DNA from: Bugulina stolonifera
Taxonomy: Eukaryota > Bryozoa > Gymnolaemata > Cheilostomatida > Bugulidae
DNA length: 64,000 nt
Assembly: GCA_935421135.1 (NCBI GenBank)
Contig: OW285190.1
Span: 11,542,501-11,606,500, forward strand
Reading direction: 5' to 3'
Shown: positions 35,250 through 46,509 of the stretch, piece after piece
Layout: each line of letters begins with the position of its first letter
How positions within the stretch are numbered: the first letter of the stretch is position 1
Translations under genes and position numbers: made by a program
Notes under the pieces: generated by a model
The model's input: the letters and a program-made list of their open reading frames with translations, nothing else
What the model was told of the DNA's origin: nothing
The model's database searches: none

Positions 35250-35914
35250 AGTAGTATAGTCAGAGAAGATCTACACAGACGGGTACCTAATCTCGGTACT
35301 TGTTAGCCCTAGATCCCAAAAATCCCCGGGCGGGTACCCACTCCACCCGTCCTCTCTTCCGCTCCCCTCTCAAAAACTCAGCCTATGTGGAAAGCCCTAG
35401 AACCAACCCCCCCTCCCCGATTGCGGGTGGGGTTTCAAAAACCTCATCGGCTGTTCCGGGGAACCCAGTCTAAAGAGCAAACCCCAACCCCCACCGCGCC
35501 CATCCCCGGCTCGGGGTCAGGGATCGCGCTACATCGCGCGTCCCCCGCGCCCCGCAAACCCCACCCGTCCTCCCCTCCACCCACCCGTCTCCTCGCGCCC
35601 GTCCCCTCCTCCCCTCCGCCTCACCCCCCGCCGGACGGCGGTCATCATTGAGATTCCGGGCGACGCCGCTCTCCCGCCGCCGAAGCGCCCCACTGACCCG
35701 TCGCCGCGGTCGGAGTTGGACCAACGGTCGGAGTTGGACCAACGGTCGGAGTTGGACCAACGGTCGGAGTTGGACCAATGGTCGGAGTTGGACCAACGGT
35801 CGGAGTTGGACCAACGGTCGAAGGGGGGTTGGGAGCGTGGAGACCCGGGGTTTGGGATTCGCGGGGTGCCTAGACGCGGCGTCCGTGTAGAGTTCACTGC
35901 TCTGACTATACTAC
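35250..35914. repeat. Element 2 left TIR, bounded by inverted 14-mers
   Basis: It begins AGTAGTATAGTCAG and its inner edge is CTGACTATACTACT, so the 665-bp TIR looks like a mini-element. The outer half matches the element 1 TIR (TTAGCCCTAGATCC, CCGGGCGG, GGTGGGGTTTCAAAAACC). The inner half matches 44843-45118 in inverse. Confidence 0.88.
35707..35822. repeat. 18-bp tandem repeat within the left TIR of element 2
   Basis: Six and a half copies of CGGTCGGAGTTGGACCAA. The right TIR has only one related copy (about 44938-44960), so the expansion happened in one TIR after insertion. Confidence 0.93.
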
Positions 35915-35924
35915 TATGAGAAAC

Positions 35925-36155
35925 TTACCGCATGGTGGTTCCGGACGTCTCGAATAATCCGTTGATTTCCTCGCCGGGTTGGTCAGACCGAACTGGCTGG
36001 GGTGACACCGCACCCGCACGCCCCTCCGTTCGAGCGCCCTCAGACCTCGAATGAGACTCACGAGCCTTTACCCCGGAACCCTCCCCGAGGGAGATTGCCC
36101 GTCCCCGTGATGAGCGGCGAGGGAAAGTGGAGGCGATGACTCTTCCGCGCTTCAA
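35925..36155 (-). CDS. Small conserved basic ORF (element 2 copy)
   Basis: Starts MKRGRVIASTFPRRSSRGR and keeps SLGEG and GARTEGRAG in common with the ORF at 23613-23843 of element 1. It again ends at a GTAAGT donor beside the inner terminus. It is open over its length although the other genes of this element are broken, which is curious, but the ORF is short and GC-rich. Confidence 0.35.
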   Translation of the reverse strand: MKRGRVIASTFPRRSSRGRAISLGEGSGVKARESHSRSEGARTEGRAGAVSPQPVRSDQPGEEINGLFETSGTTMR

Positions 36156-36589
36156 ACCGTAGACTCGAGATGGTTCGCCGACGACGTCCTCGCTCGAAGG
36201 GGTGAAAATGGAGACGGATGTTCTCTCTTCTTCCTCCTTTTTTTCGTCGTCACCGTCGTCGTCATTATCATCATCATCATCATCGTCATCGCCATCATCA
36301 TCATCGTCATCATCATCGTCACCATCCTACAAATAGATCCGCCTCCGCGATGATGTCGTTGGCTCCCCACCAATTTTGGTCACCGCGTCCACTTTCCCCC
36401 GGGTGGCAAACTCCGATAGGGAGAGAGCGCATCGTACGCGTGTAATGTCACCCCCCGCCTACGAATGAAGACGAGAGGCAAAACGGGGACTGATAAGGGG
36501 GTGGGTATGAACGGAAGTTGCACTAGTCCCGTCTACCCCTTTGGTTTGGAGAGGTAAATAGTTTCTAATGTACAAGTTAGTGTTTTATT

Positions 36590-36650
36590 ACCAGGTTTTA
36601 AGGCTACAACCGGTAAACCTTCCGTTCTGAGGACGGAGACCCCTTACAAT
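36590..36650 (-). terminator. Twin stem-loop 3' end motif after PolB (element 2)
   Basis: Minus-strand copy of the block at 23083-23146: GTCTCCGTCCTC...GGAAGG and ACCGGTTGTAGCCTTAAAACC, then TAATAAAAC. Confidence 0.6.
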
Positions 36651-37098
36651 AGAGAGTAAATGTGAAAAAAATGATACGAGTGTATGTACAAAGATTATGA
36701 TACAGTGTTTGTCTACTCTCCAGTTTATTGAATGAAGTAGTCCCATCTCCGAGAGATCGTTACTAGCATTCTATAGGACTCGTACTCACCCCGTCTTCCG
36801 CAACCCTCCGCTTGCCATAGAAGTAGGTGAGTCCGGTCTTGACCTGGGTGTAGCTATACGTTTGGTTTCCCTTTCTGACAAAACCCCAGTTGTCTCCTCT
36901 CACCGACTCCCCTGTCCTGAGCACGGAGAAAAACTTCTCTTTGGTTAGGGTGTTTCCTCTTTTATTTAGTCCTTTGCTGCTATACTTGCTATCTCCATCA
37001 GCGGACTAGCAAAAGTATGTCTTTGAGTTGAGCGCGACAACACCCTCTCCCCGAAACTCCTCTTTAAACAGACCGGGAGTTCGCGTCTCATATCGCTG

Positions 37099-37865
37099 TG
37101 TAATGGTTTTTGGTTTCTGGTACGGTCGTCCTAAGACGACTCCCGATCCCAAAGTGAAGAGCCTATGAGTGGTGCTAGGCCTTCGCATTACATGAAAGAT
37201 TGAGCGGTCTCAGTAGTCCAAGTACTACTAGAGACGACCCATCTGGTCCTGAGTATTGCCTGGGTACTATACTTAGAAAGAGAGTAATCCGACCTAGTAG
37301 GCGGTTCGTGTTGCAAGGTCGAGGACCTTAACAACTAGAATGACCTATCTACGAAGTGAAAGTCTCTGTATAATAAGTATAGATGTGTCTTTATTGAGAT
37401 CCAAGCAAAGACTGAGACAACAAACGTAAAAACAATGCCCTTTATATAGTATAAGAACTTCCGCCCGACGTAGTGTCGGGAAAAAACGACGTAGGGTCGT
37501 CCGGAAGTTGCGCAACAACATGGCGGCCGGAAGCCCGATGGCCGACCCAAAATGGGTCGGGCTATACAAAAGATGCTTAAAATCATCCAATTCATGTACA
37601 AAATGAATATCAAGTAATTCTGAGAGGTCGGGTCTCTTTACATGGGTATAAAAGGCATAAAAGACTTAGAAATGTTATACACAAGTATGTAGGTATAAAC
37701 TGAATGGTTAGACATGCAATATAAGACAAGTATAAGTATACGAACAACTAATTGTAAGAGTACAAGTGTCAGATGAGTAGTGCTGTGGCAACTACTAGGC
37801 ACCGAAGGTGCTATAAGGTCCATCAGGGTGGCTGGAGTCGTATACAAATGTCCTGAACCATTACA
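37099..37865. mobile_element. Solo LTR, family A, inside the element 2 polymerase
   Basis: 767 bp with ends TGTAATGG...CCATTACA, flanked by GCTG on both sides (37095-37098 and 37866-37869); removing it restores continuity with element 1. On the minus strand it has a TATATAAAGGGCATTG box and TCAATAAAGACAC. The same repeat hosts element 3 at 48836-60059. Confidence 0.88.
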
Positions 37866-40800
37866 GCTGCACCTTCTCACAACATTCCCTCATCTCCCAC
37901 TCTTGCCCGAGCACCTTAGACGCAATAAAGTCTCCCTTGTGCTTATCACGGAAGGGTCTGGGAAACCATTCACCGTATTCTCTGTAGAACTCTTCTTTTT
38001 TGTCGTCTCGGATGACCTCGTCTATACTACGAGCGCTCAGGGCCATGTAAGCGCTATCCGTATCCATTTCTACGTACTCAAAGTCCTCTCTGCTGACGAA
38101 TCTGGGAAAAGAAAGCGGACGGGTTGGGAGGGGGTTGACATCGAAGAAAGAATAGAGAATGATCTGATAAAATCTTTGTATAGTCTAGTTCTACTCACCT
38201 ATCCATAAAGTCGTAGTAGAAATCTAGCATTCTCAGCTTGGCTCTCTGAAGGATGACGAAACCTACGACGGATGGAATGTCCATTCGAATCTAAAAAGAA
38301 AGAGAGAGAGAGTTATCACCACCACTCGGAAAAAGTTTCGCTAAATCAGGAGTCAAGGAGAACGAAGATTGTCTACACTTGCCTTTTTCTTGTGAAGCTC
38401 TATCTCAAAGTAGTTTTCATCAACCTCGTTGAGACTGAAAAAGTGCCTACTCCTCACCTTGACACCCGCCCCTCTACCGTCTCTACATACTTGACACTCC
38501 CATGTTTCTCCTTATTCGTTATGGTCATTCTGTAGGCTGAATTCTCAACGAGCTTGCTGGTGCTGGCCAAGAGGGCCAGGTCGGGGTCCAGGTCTCCACC
38601 TCTTCTAGCGTCCGAGACCGAAGAGCCAAAGCATTTGTAGACGGGACGAGGGATAAAGTGAACGAACTGATAGATCCTGGTAATTATCAGACCTTGGCGT
38701 AGATACCATCTAGCCAGATCGGTGAGTAGCGTGATTCGCTCACCAAAAAGACTCCCCACGAGCATTCGCTGAGGTCTCTTCAAGAATCCATTTCATTTGG
38801 CGAAAGCGCGCATGTGTTTGCTGAGGTGTTCTCTTCCCACGTCTACATTCTTGAAAATAGGCGCCATCTCGGAGAACTTCGCTTTCAGATCTTCGGGTAT
38901 GGAAATGTCACACTCCACTAAACCGCAGTACTCTCCGCTACGAATGTTTTTGATTATCTTCTCGAGGTTGATGCAAACCCTCTCCGGGTAGAGGGTGGAA
39001 AAGAAGAGGGATAGAAATGTCCTAACTTCTTCATCTGAACCAACTCGCGCACCCCACTCGCACTCCCGTATAGAGATGAGCTTATAGCCTAGAGCCTTGA
39101 TGTATTCTTCTTTCCTCGCGGTGTCCGCCCGGAGCTCTTTATTCATCATGTTTCTGACACCCTCTTCTTTCCCTCCCAGCTCGCACTCGTGCCCGTGCCA
39201 ATAGCAACCATGGAATTGGTAGACTGTCCGACTCTGTTCGCCATACCCATCCACCAGCAAGTTGTGAGAGACTACCCTCATCTCTCCTCCATTCTTTTGG
39301 TGAAGGATGACCTCTCCTCTCTTCCACGATTGAAACTCTAACCAACCATGCGCCACTTTGCTGAACTTTTTCACGGGTTCTAGAGCAAAGCCTCGACTCT
39401 CGATCCTACGCCTGGGATAGCCCGTGGGCATATCACCCATCATACAGTACAGGTAGAGAGCATTGGCATCAACTCTCAGAATAGACCTGCAGGGTTTTGC
39501 GGATGCGCCATACATCTTCTCCCGAATAGCGGTCACTACAACCTCGTGATATCTGTGAAAGATAATGCTCGGCCCTCCCACGAGATTGTCGCGTAGAGTA
39601 TGGTACAGATTTTTGTTCTCCTCATCGAACAGACAGACGGGTTGCGAGTTGCAAAGTTCGTCTCGGAGAGACATTAACCTATACGACGGAGAAGCGCCTT
39701 GTGGAGAAGAGTAGGCATAAGGTCGGGCATCCACCTCCGTAAACAATCATCTGATAGCCAAGGCCGGAAGCGAGATTGCGGATTTCAACATGTCAATACC
39801 CTTTTGACGATATATAGAGCTCTGACGCGCAATGGCCTCGATGACTGGAGCCACATCAAGGTTGTTGTATCAGATGAGAAAATCCCTGAACGTTTGCATG
39901 TTTTCTCTTTCCCACACGAGCCGACAGTGGTGATAATCTCGCTCGCTCAATTCCTGCTGAGTCAGCGTGTTGAAAAAACTCTCTCGGGGAGGAAGTCCAC
40001 AATGATCTAGCCTTCCCAGGGAATCCACCCAGTCATAAGGAAAGAAACCCTTACTCTCCAACACGCCAAAGGCCTTCAAGTATTTGGAGTAGTTAAAGTT
40101 GCATATGTCAAGGAACCTAAAACGTCTACTCTCCACGCAGGACATACTGTTAATACGCTTGGCGATGAAGACGAAATCTTCTCCCTCCTCCTGTTGTAGA
40201 GAGCGTAGCAATGGCCCCTTTAGTATATTTAGGTCGTACTTTTGTGAGTTGAAGTCGACAACCGGAACGCTGGAGATGTGCTGTTCCAACTCTCCTTCCA
40301 ATTCGGAAAGACCAGACCTCACCCTGTAAGTCGAGAAGTTAGAGAACCTGTCGTCAGCAAAGGCGTCTTCTCTAGCCTCCCAATCCGCGAGGAAGGTGGA
40401 GAGCCGCTTGCGTACATCCCGGAATCTTTCTCCGAACAAATCTTCCGCCGTGTCAGCAACCTTTACTATGTATCTGACGAACTGGCGAATGCACTCCGTC
40501 CCATCCTCGCTGTCGACGCTCCTCACAAAACACCTAGCCCGCTGGAACCCTGGGACATTAGAATAAACGGAAATGCTCAGTAACTCGTCTTGCGCTAAAA
40601 GTCATCGTGGAGGTATTAGTTGGTAGGTTGTCTTTTGGCATGAAACATTTAATATCATAAGTGATATCGTAGGGGTAGTACAAGAGGTTGGGGTCCACCA
40701 CCTCTATTCTCGCCATTCGCTTGAGTTTTGTGAATGTGGTTGGTGGAGGACCGAACGTCCCACCGGGGAAAACGAACTCCGATGCCGCCTCTGGTGAGCA

Positions 40801-42262
40801 CTTATGATGTTGTAGGCTGAACATCCGTGTGAACGCGGCATCGCACAGTTTGCAGGCGAAATATCTGGCAAACGAGTCAACATTCTATATCCAGCTGAAG
40901 TGTTTTTCGTACAAGTTGACGAAGAGTTTATGGGCTTTGTTTCTTACCCCGGAGGACCAGACTATCGGAGCTCTTCCCTCATCAGTCAGGCGGAAAACTG
41001 TTATAGAGATCTCAAAACACTCTTCCAAGGCGAGTAGATCACTCGCGTCCACCCCGGGAAAGTCTGATGTAGTTGAAGAGGGTGGGGAGAAAGGATCACA
41101 ATGCCTCATGTATTGATTAAACACCCGTCGTGTTGTGGCACGAGAGGGGCGACGGCAGCAACATCTCTTCTTTGACCCCTAGTTACAGTCATACATCATG
41201 GTCAGGCATCTAAAAAAACACAAGTTGTCTGAGTAGGAACGGGCACCTCCTCTACCCCAATAGTCCACATCCAGTGCTAGCACGTGTCGGTTGTTAAGAA
41301 TGTAGTCTGGGAGTTTACTCACTACACCACCCACCTTGCCAATCTCCGAGAGTTTATAGACGTAGAACGTCAGATTTGTGATGTGACGTAAAGCCCAAGC
41401 GGTGTTCGGTCTTCTTTGCACCGACCTCTCTCTCAAGTCGAGCCCCTGCACAGAGTCGCAAAACTCTCTCATCTCATCCTCTGTTCTGATCAGTCTCGGC
41501 TTGAGGAAGAATGTGGCATTGTTGCTTGGTGAATGAAAGTAGCGCAACTCTCCACTCGTTTTATGCTCGAGGATGACTCCGGCGCTACAGTTGATCTTCA
41601 CGGTACAGGGCACTCTCTTCCACATCGCTCCCAATTTAGACCACACCTCTTCATCTCTTTCGTCTTCACCCTCTCCTCTCCACACTCGAACGTTGAGAAT
41701 GTCTTCCACGGGACGGCAGTGTATTGCCGACCTGATAGAACTCCAATAGCGAGCTAGTAGCACTCCCATCTCATCTCCCTCTTCAGCCGTTGGGGGTTTA
41801 GACCAGAAAACATCCTCAAACTTCTCTACACCACCCTTATCTTTCTCCACCTTGACCTCGCCGTGGAATCGCCTCATGTATTGGCCTAGCTTTCTCCTCC
41901 CATCGAAACATCCACCACAAAGCTGACACTTCTGCGGGTGAGCCTTCGCGTGCATTCTCTTCGTGTGCCTGTCTAGGGAAAACGCTGTCCTGAGAACCAG
42001 ACCGCATAGTTGACAGGTGTGCTCGCCCTGATGAGAGCTCTCTCTCCCTACAAAAAAAAATAAAATAGTAGGGTGTAAATCATCTCTCCACTTTATACTA
42101 CTATAGACAATTGCTACCAACTAGCGTATTTAGAACTAACCTTGTTTTCGACTTGTTGACATCTCAGATCAGGTGCTGATTAGTAGGTAAGTGTCTCTGT
42201 TTAGTCTCACTCCGCTGACTAGAGTCTGTTTGTGCACACTGCTAGAGTGAAAAACCCCTGCC

Positions 42263-42269
42263 TTAAATA
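42263..42269 (-). promoter_or_regulatory. TATA-like box for PolB (element 2)
   Basis: TATTTAA on the minus strand in the same context as 18020-18026 of element 1. Confidence 0.5.
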
Positions 42270-42315
42270 GTAGTATTCAGTAGGCGGAGTCAAGCCTTTT
42301 CCCCGCCCTTTTTAA

Positions 42316-42826
42316 TACACCCGATGTGTCCCCGATGTGTTCCGATGCGATTCGATGTACCCCCGATGTGCTCCGATGTCATCGTGATGTTGCCCGATGT
42401 CATCTGATGTCATCCCGATGTGATCCGATGTGCCCCGATGTGATCCGATGTGCCCCGATGTGATCCGATGTGCCCCGATGTGATTCGATGTCATCCCGAT
42501 GTGTCCCGATGTACTCCAATGTGCCCCGATGTCATCTCGGTGTACCCCGATGTGATTCGATGTCATCTCGATGTGCACCGATGTGCCCCGATGTCATCCC
42601 GATGTGATCCGATGTGTCCCGATGTGATCCGATGTGATCCGATGTCATCCCGATGTGATCCGATGTGCCCCGATGTGATCCGATGTGCCCCGATATGATC
42701 CGATGTGCCCCGATGTGATCCGATGTGCCCCGATGTGATCCGATGTGCCCGGATGTTAATCGCTTCATCAAAGCGCATCGGATCACATCGGGAACGCATC
42801 GGGGCACATCGAATCACATCGGCAAG
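42316..42826. repeat. Element 2 central array: 10/20-bp CCGATGTG units
   Basis: Tandem decamers alternating CCGATGTGAT and CCGATGTGCC, with occasional CCGATGTCAT, run to about 42755. A short inverted section (CACATCGG units) follows to 42826, with the switch near 42760-42775. It lies between the divergent promoters. ORFs crossing it are artefacts. Confidence 0.95.
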
Positions 42827-42873
42827 CATAGGATTGGATGATAGAAAGGGAGGAGTTAAGGATTGAGCCGTTG

Positions 42874-42880
42874 TATAAAG
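42874..42880 (+). promoter_or_regulatory. TATA box for the two-repeat protein gene (element 2)
   Basis: TATAAAG in GTTGTATAAAGGGAGAG, as in element 1. Part of the leader (GATCACAGTCTCAGCATTCAAACTTCAGCACACC) is duplicated at about 42891-42926 and 42972-43006. Confidence 0.6.
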
Positions 42881-43043
42881 GGAGAGAGGATCACAGTCTC
42901 AGCATTCAAACTTCAGCACACCACTACTATACATCTACACTACTACACTAGTACATCATCAAGGATTGAGGGATCGCAGTCTCAGCTTTCAAACTTCAGC
43001 ACACCACTACTAACATCTACACTACTACACTAGTACATCATCA

Positions 43044-44390
43044 ATGGATATCAACAGCATACCCCAGAACCAAGAGGAGTTGTTTGCGGGGTTAACAGAG
43101 TCACAAATGGATGGAATTATCGAAGACGAAGAGTGCAGTCAAAAGAGAAAAGAAGAGGTAGACGCATTGAAAGAGGCACGAAAGAAGGGGAAGGGGATAC
43201 CAGTGGAGAGTGTTGCCCGAAAGGATCTTTCTAACATGGTGGAATCTCCATCCTTCCCGGAGCGGACCTCGGATAGGGGCGAGTCCGCAACATCCAAGAA
43301 GAGAAAGGTCCCAAAAGGAAAGGAAGCGAAAGAGGATGAGATCTGCGCTAAGAAAAAAAGACACCTTCAGTCATCGTAATATCCGACGAAAAGGAAGATG
43401 GTGATGGTGATGATGGGCACGGAGCCGATATGGCTACGGAGGAAGTGGGAGGAAGCGAAGTGTCGAAACCAAAGAAAGCCGGCAAGTCCCCTTGCAAGGG
43501 GAAGAAAAAGAGTGGAGGACTAAGCCTAGAGAAAGCTCGTGCAGTGGCAGCAACCCTAATGTAAGTAGACATATCCTCATATCCATAAAACTTCGTACCA
43601 TCTACCCCACCGTTTAACCGCTTTGTGTCAGATTAATATACACCGCTTTCATCATTGTAGGAGCATGGGAGCCGAGAAGAGGACTTCTCTGCAGGCAACG
43701 GTGAAGATGTCAGACCTAGAACCAGGGACCGTGCTAGAAGTGAGTGGTGGTTCGGTGGTCGAAACGATATTCGGAAGAGCATTCTTGGCCAGGGCAAGCT
43801 TCGTAGATGGCAAGGGGGTGAGACATTGCATTAGCTTTCACACCAACATTCGCCACGCCATGCCCAACCTCAGGGATGCGAAGGAAGAAGAGCTAAAGGA
43901 CCTTACCCTTCTGCCTAGGATCATGGTTTACTTGGGTAAACAGGAGACCAACAATGGAAAGAACACATTCAACCGTCTCGAGAGCGTGTGCACCCTGCCA
44001 GGAGCTGCCATGAAAAAGCTAGCTGGCGAGTTGAGAAAGAAGACCATACCACAGTTGGAGGAATTTTTTCGGGTTCACACGCTATCCTCATTCCCCGCTG
44101 GTTCTGTGCTGGTGGTGACCGCGCTTTGACCCGCATTCCTCCCAAGATGTAGTGATGCTGAAAACTCCACCAACTCCATCGCCACCTACGAGTGCAAGAT
44201 CGGGAACGAAGACAAGAGGGGAGAGGTCTTCTTTCCTGGACGTTTGGCGGCATTGGTGAAAGAGCACCTACCCTCCGTGATTGTATACAAGGGGCAGAAG
44301 ACTTCCAAGAACGGGAGGGCGTACTACGATTGCGCCGTTCTCGACGCCGTCCTCAGCGAGCATCTACTCCCCACCTCTTCACGGGCGTGA
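43044..44390 (+). pseudogene. Two-repeat basic protein, decayed copy (element 2)
   Basis: Exons 43044-43560 and 43661-44390 correspond to the element 1 gene, with the same AAT|GTAAGTAG donor and TTGTAG|GAGCATGG acceptor. A one-base frameshift lies in the A-run near 43350 and a TGA at 44127-44129 replaces an Arg codon. Amino-acid identity with element 1 is high in the second exon (GTVLEVSGGSVVET, CISFHTNIRHAMP), which shows constraint before decay. Confidence 0.85.
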
Positions 44391-44642
44391 GACTCTCATT
44401 ATCTCACTCATTTCATTGTAATTTTTTTTCTAATTTAATATACTAGCGATTAAACCGTGTTACGTATCATTACTCTCACTGATTTTTCATCGGTTATAAT
44501 TTCATATTATTACTCTCAAACGTATTAGAATTTAAAACGCATTCGTTCGTGTATAATTACCCTCACTCGTATTTTTCTTAGTCGTATATCATTACTCTAA
44601 CTCGTGTTTTCCATTAATTCATTGTATTTACTTTTATCTTGT

Positions 44643-44707
44643 ACAGAGTCTTCGCCTCTGGAGCGGGGGTTTTCCCGGTTGTAGCCTTAAAACCGGGTAA
44701 TAAAATC
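44643..44707 (+). terminator. Twin stem-loop plus AATAAA after the two-repeat gene (element 2)
   Basis: AGTCTTCGCCTCTGGAGCGG, then CCCGGTTGTAGCCTTAAAACCGGG, then TAATAAAATC. It is the same block that follows PolB, here behind an unrelated gene. Confidence 0.65.
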
Positions 44708-44842
44708 ACGCATCCTTTTTAATATATTATCGTATTTACGTTTCTTAGTCGTATATTATTACTCTCAAACTCTGACCAACCCGGCAAGGAAATCAATGGA
44801 TCATTCGAGACGTCCGGAACCACCACGCGGGAAGTTTCTCAT

Positions 44843-45118
44843 AGTAGTATAGTCAGAGCCGTAAACTCTACACGGACGCCGCGTCTAGGCGCTCCACGAA
44901 TCCCAAACCCCAGGTCTCCACGCTCCCAACCCCCCTCCGACCGTTGGTCCAACTGCGACCGCGGCGACGGGTCGGTGGGGCAATTCGGCGGCGGGAGGGT
45001 GGGGGAGCAGCGTCGCCGGGCCGCGGCCGGAATCTCAACGATGACCGCCGCCCGGCGGAGGAGAGGAGGGGGCGGGCGCGGGGAGATGGGTGGGTGGAGG
45101 GAAGGACGGGTGGGGTTC
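44843..45118. repeat. Element 2 right TIR, truncated
   Basis: Begins with the inward-facing AGTAGTATAGTCAG and matches the inner half of 35250-35914 in inverse. It is cut off at GGGGTT/CACTCTTTATG, where family-B repeat sequence begins. Confidence 0.85.
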
Positions 45119-45770
45119 ACTCTTTATGTAATGTGTGAAAGTTTGCTTTGGCAGCCCACTACCACTACCAAGCGCTTCTCACACTCGTGCTAACCTCGGC
45201 ACCCGTGTGAAATCCTAAGCACAAGGACCAAGGCTGGAGCTGCCTGTCTGCAAGAGTAAGACTCTGTAGGTTGAGTTAGGAGATGTTGCTTTATCAGGGC
45301 GCAATCAACAACTGGTTTGAGATAACAAATGTGCTGGCTTTTATACATAATGAACTTCCGGCTAAAAGGGCCGATATGGTATCGGGCGGTACGATAAGGT
45401 AATGTCCCCGGAAAATGCATAACAACATGGCTGAAAATGCCCGAGGTCCGACCATCAAAAGGGTCGGCCATGCACAAAAAGTGCTTACAATAAGAGGAAA
45501 AAGATAATATGTAATTATGAGCATGATCTGTGACATCGGCCATGACGGTAATTGCGCAAACAGTAGTATAATTAGCTACAGATGAATGCAAAGGACCTGA
45601 TTGGTTGATACAATACAATGTGCACTAGCTAAGCAGTAGTTGACAAGAATAATAACTATATAATAAGTGTAGGTAGTAAGCATGTATGGTAGGTCATGCA
45701 TAATGTCAGAATAATAGCACAAAATATAGTCCATGCGGCTGCAGGCTATGCTGAAACACTACAATATACC
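45119..45770 (-). mobile_element. LTR-like repeat, family B, copy 2 (rearranged)
   Basis: Shares the AATAAAGCAACATCTCC, TATAAAAGCCAGC and AAGCACTTTTTGTGCATGGCCGACC blocks with the other copies. Its first about 75 bp (CACTCTTTATGTAATGTGTG...) are inverted relative to the rest, so a rearrangement accompanied loss of the element 2 terminus. Confidence 0.6.
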
Positions 45771-45831
45771 TACACCAGATAGGGAAAGCAGCAAAGTTGC
45801 TTGTTGATATTTAAGAATAAATAGTACTCAC

Positions 45832-46009
45832 CTCGCCAGTCCTAAGAAGCTGCAACGGTATGCTTGTGGAGAAACAAACTGGGATGAGTAGTATCATTAC
45901 GACAGCAAATTTAAACAAGTCTACTCTGTCCTCTACTGACCGGTCAACAAATGATCCTCCACTGCTGTGCTTTGCTAGATCTAACCAACCTTGGTTTTCC
46001 TCCAGCATA
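45832..46009 (-). CDS. POT/SLC15-family transporter, exon with the WLDxAK motif
   Basis: MLEENQGWLDLAKHSSGGSF then SVEDRVDLFKF and a hydrophobic helix, matching the POT signature WLDRAK..GG.F....VEDVK. Borders are GTAG and GAG|GTGAGT. The exon starts one base before a codon boundary, so a short exon between it and 61332 has not been found. Confidence 0.75.
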
Positions 46010-46509
46010 CTACAAGGGAATCCAGTGATGAAAAGATAAATATTGAAATGCTACAGCCAACAGTATGAGGTGAAGTATACTATAAAGATAATAAACTGAA
46101 TGTGTTAGTTTCCCATCACTTTTATTAAATTAATTGATAATTTACATGTACAACTGGATATGCGTGTAAATTGTAAATGTAAATACAATTTGACAGGTTT
46201 GATAAAATAAGACTTGTAGTTCCACGAGGTTCAAAAGAGAAATAGGTCTACGTGAACTCCAGAGGTCGATGGTATGTTTACACTGAATAGGTCTGTCCTA
46301 TTACATCAACTTTTCCAAGAATATCCTAAACTATGCTACCTGCTCATTTTTTAATTATCCTCAAATCATAGCGCCAAAGACCTTCTGTATCACTTTTATG
46401 GGCCTACAAACGTTGGTCATCATTCCTATATTTTGCCGTTTGTTGCTGCCCTAAAGACACTACAACTCTAGTTACACTATTATGCATTGCTATTATTGCA
46501 GTGCATTCT
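46010..46509. other. POT gene intron, nothing recognised
   Basis: AT-rich intron sequence without an identifiable exon or repeat. Confidence 0.4.

Larger units (their letters stand above)
36328..42162 (-). pseudogene. Family-B DNA polymerase, decayed copy (element 2)
   Basis: Same exon plan as element 1: a 22-nt first exon (42141-42162), a long second exon from 42047, then small exons and a last exon starting at 36458. The two N-terminal fingers, exonuclease, motif A (VDANALYLY) and FHGCYWHG are readable. Stops interrupt it near 41176, 40883, 39869, 39748 and 38793; frameshifts occur near 40585 and 38465; a 767-bp solo LTR sits in the motif C exon. Two of the stops replace Trp codons. It confirms the element 1 gene structure and is clearly inactive. 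Confidence 0.9.
35250..45118. mobile_element. Element 2: decayed PolB element, right end truncated
   Basis: It starts AGTAGTATAGTCAG at 35250 in TIR sequence homologous to element 1. It contains, inverted relative to element 1, the same genes: PolB (-) and the two-repeat protein (+) around a CCGATG array. The right TIR begins at 44843 and breaks off at about 45118, where family-B repeat sequence starts, so no target duplication can be checked. A solo LTR interrupts the polymerase. Genes carry many stops and frameshifts. It lies in an intron of the POT-family gene. Confidence 0.88.

Noticed and set aside
36328..42162. TGA read as tryptophan in the element genes
   Set aside because: The same genes use TGG freely, other stops are TAG, and frameshifts are also present; decay explains it better.
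42312..42829. ORFs reading HIGSHRGTSDHIG and similar
   Set aside because: Artefact of the 10/20-bp CCGATGTG array.
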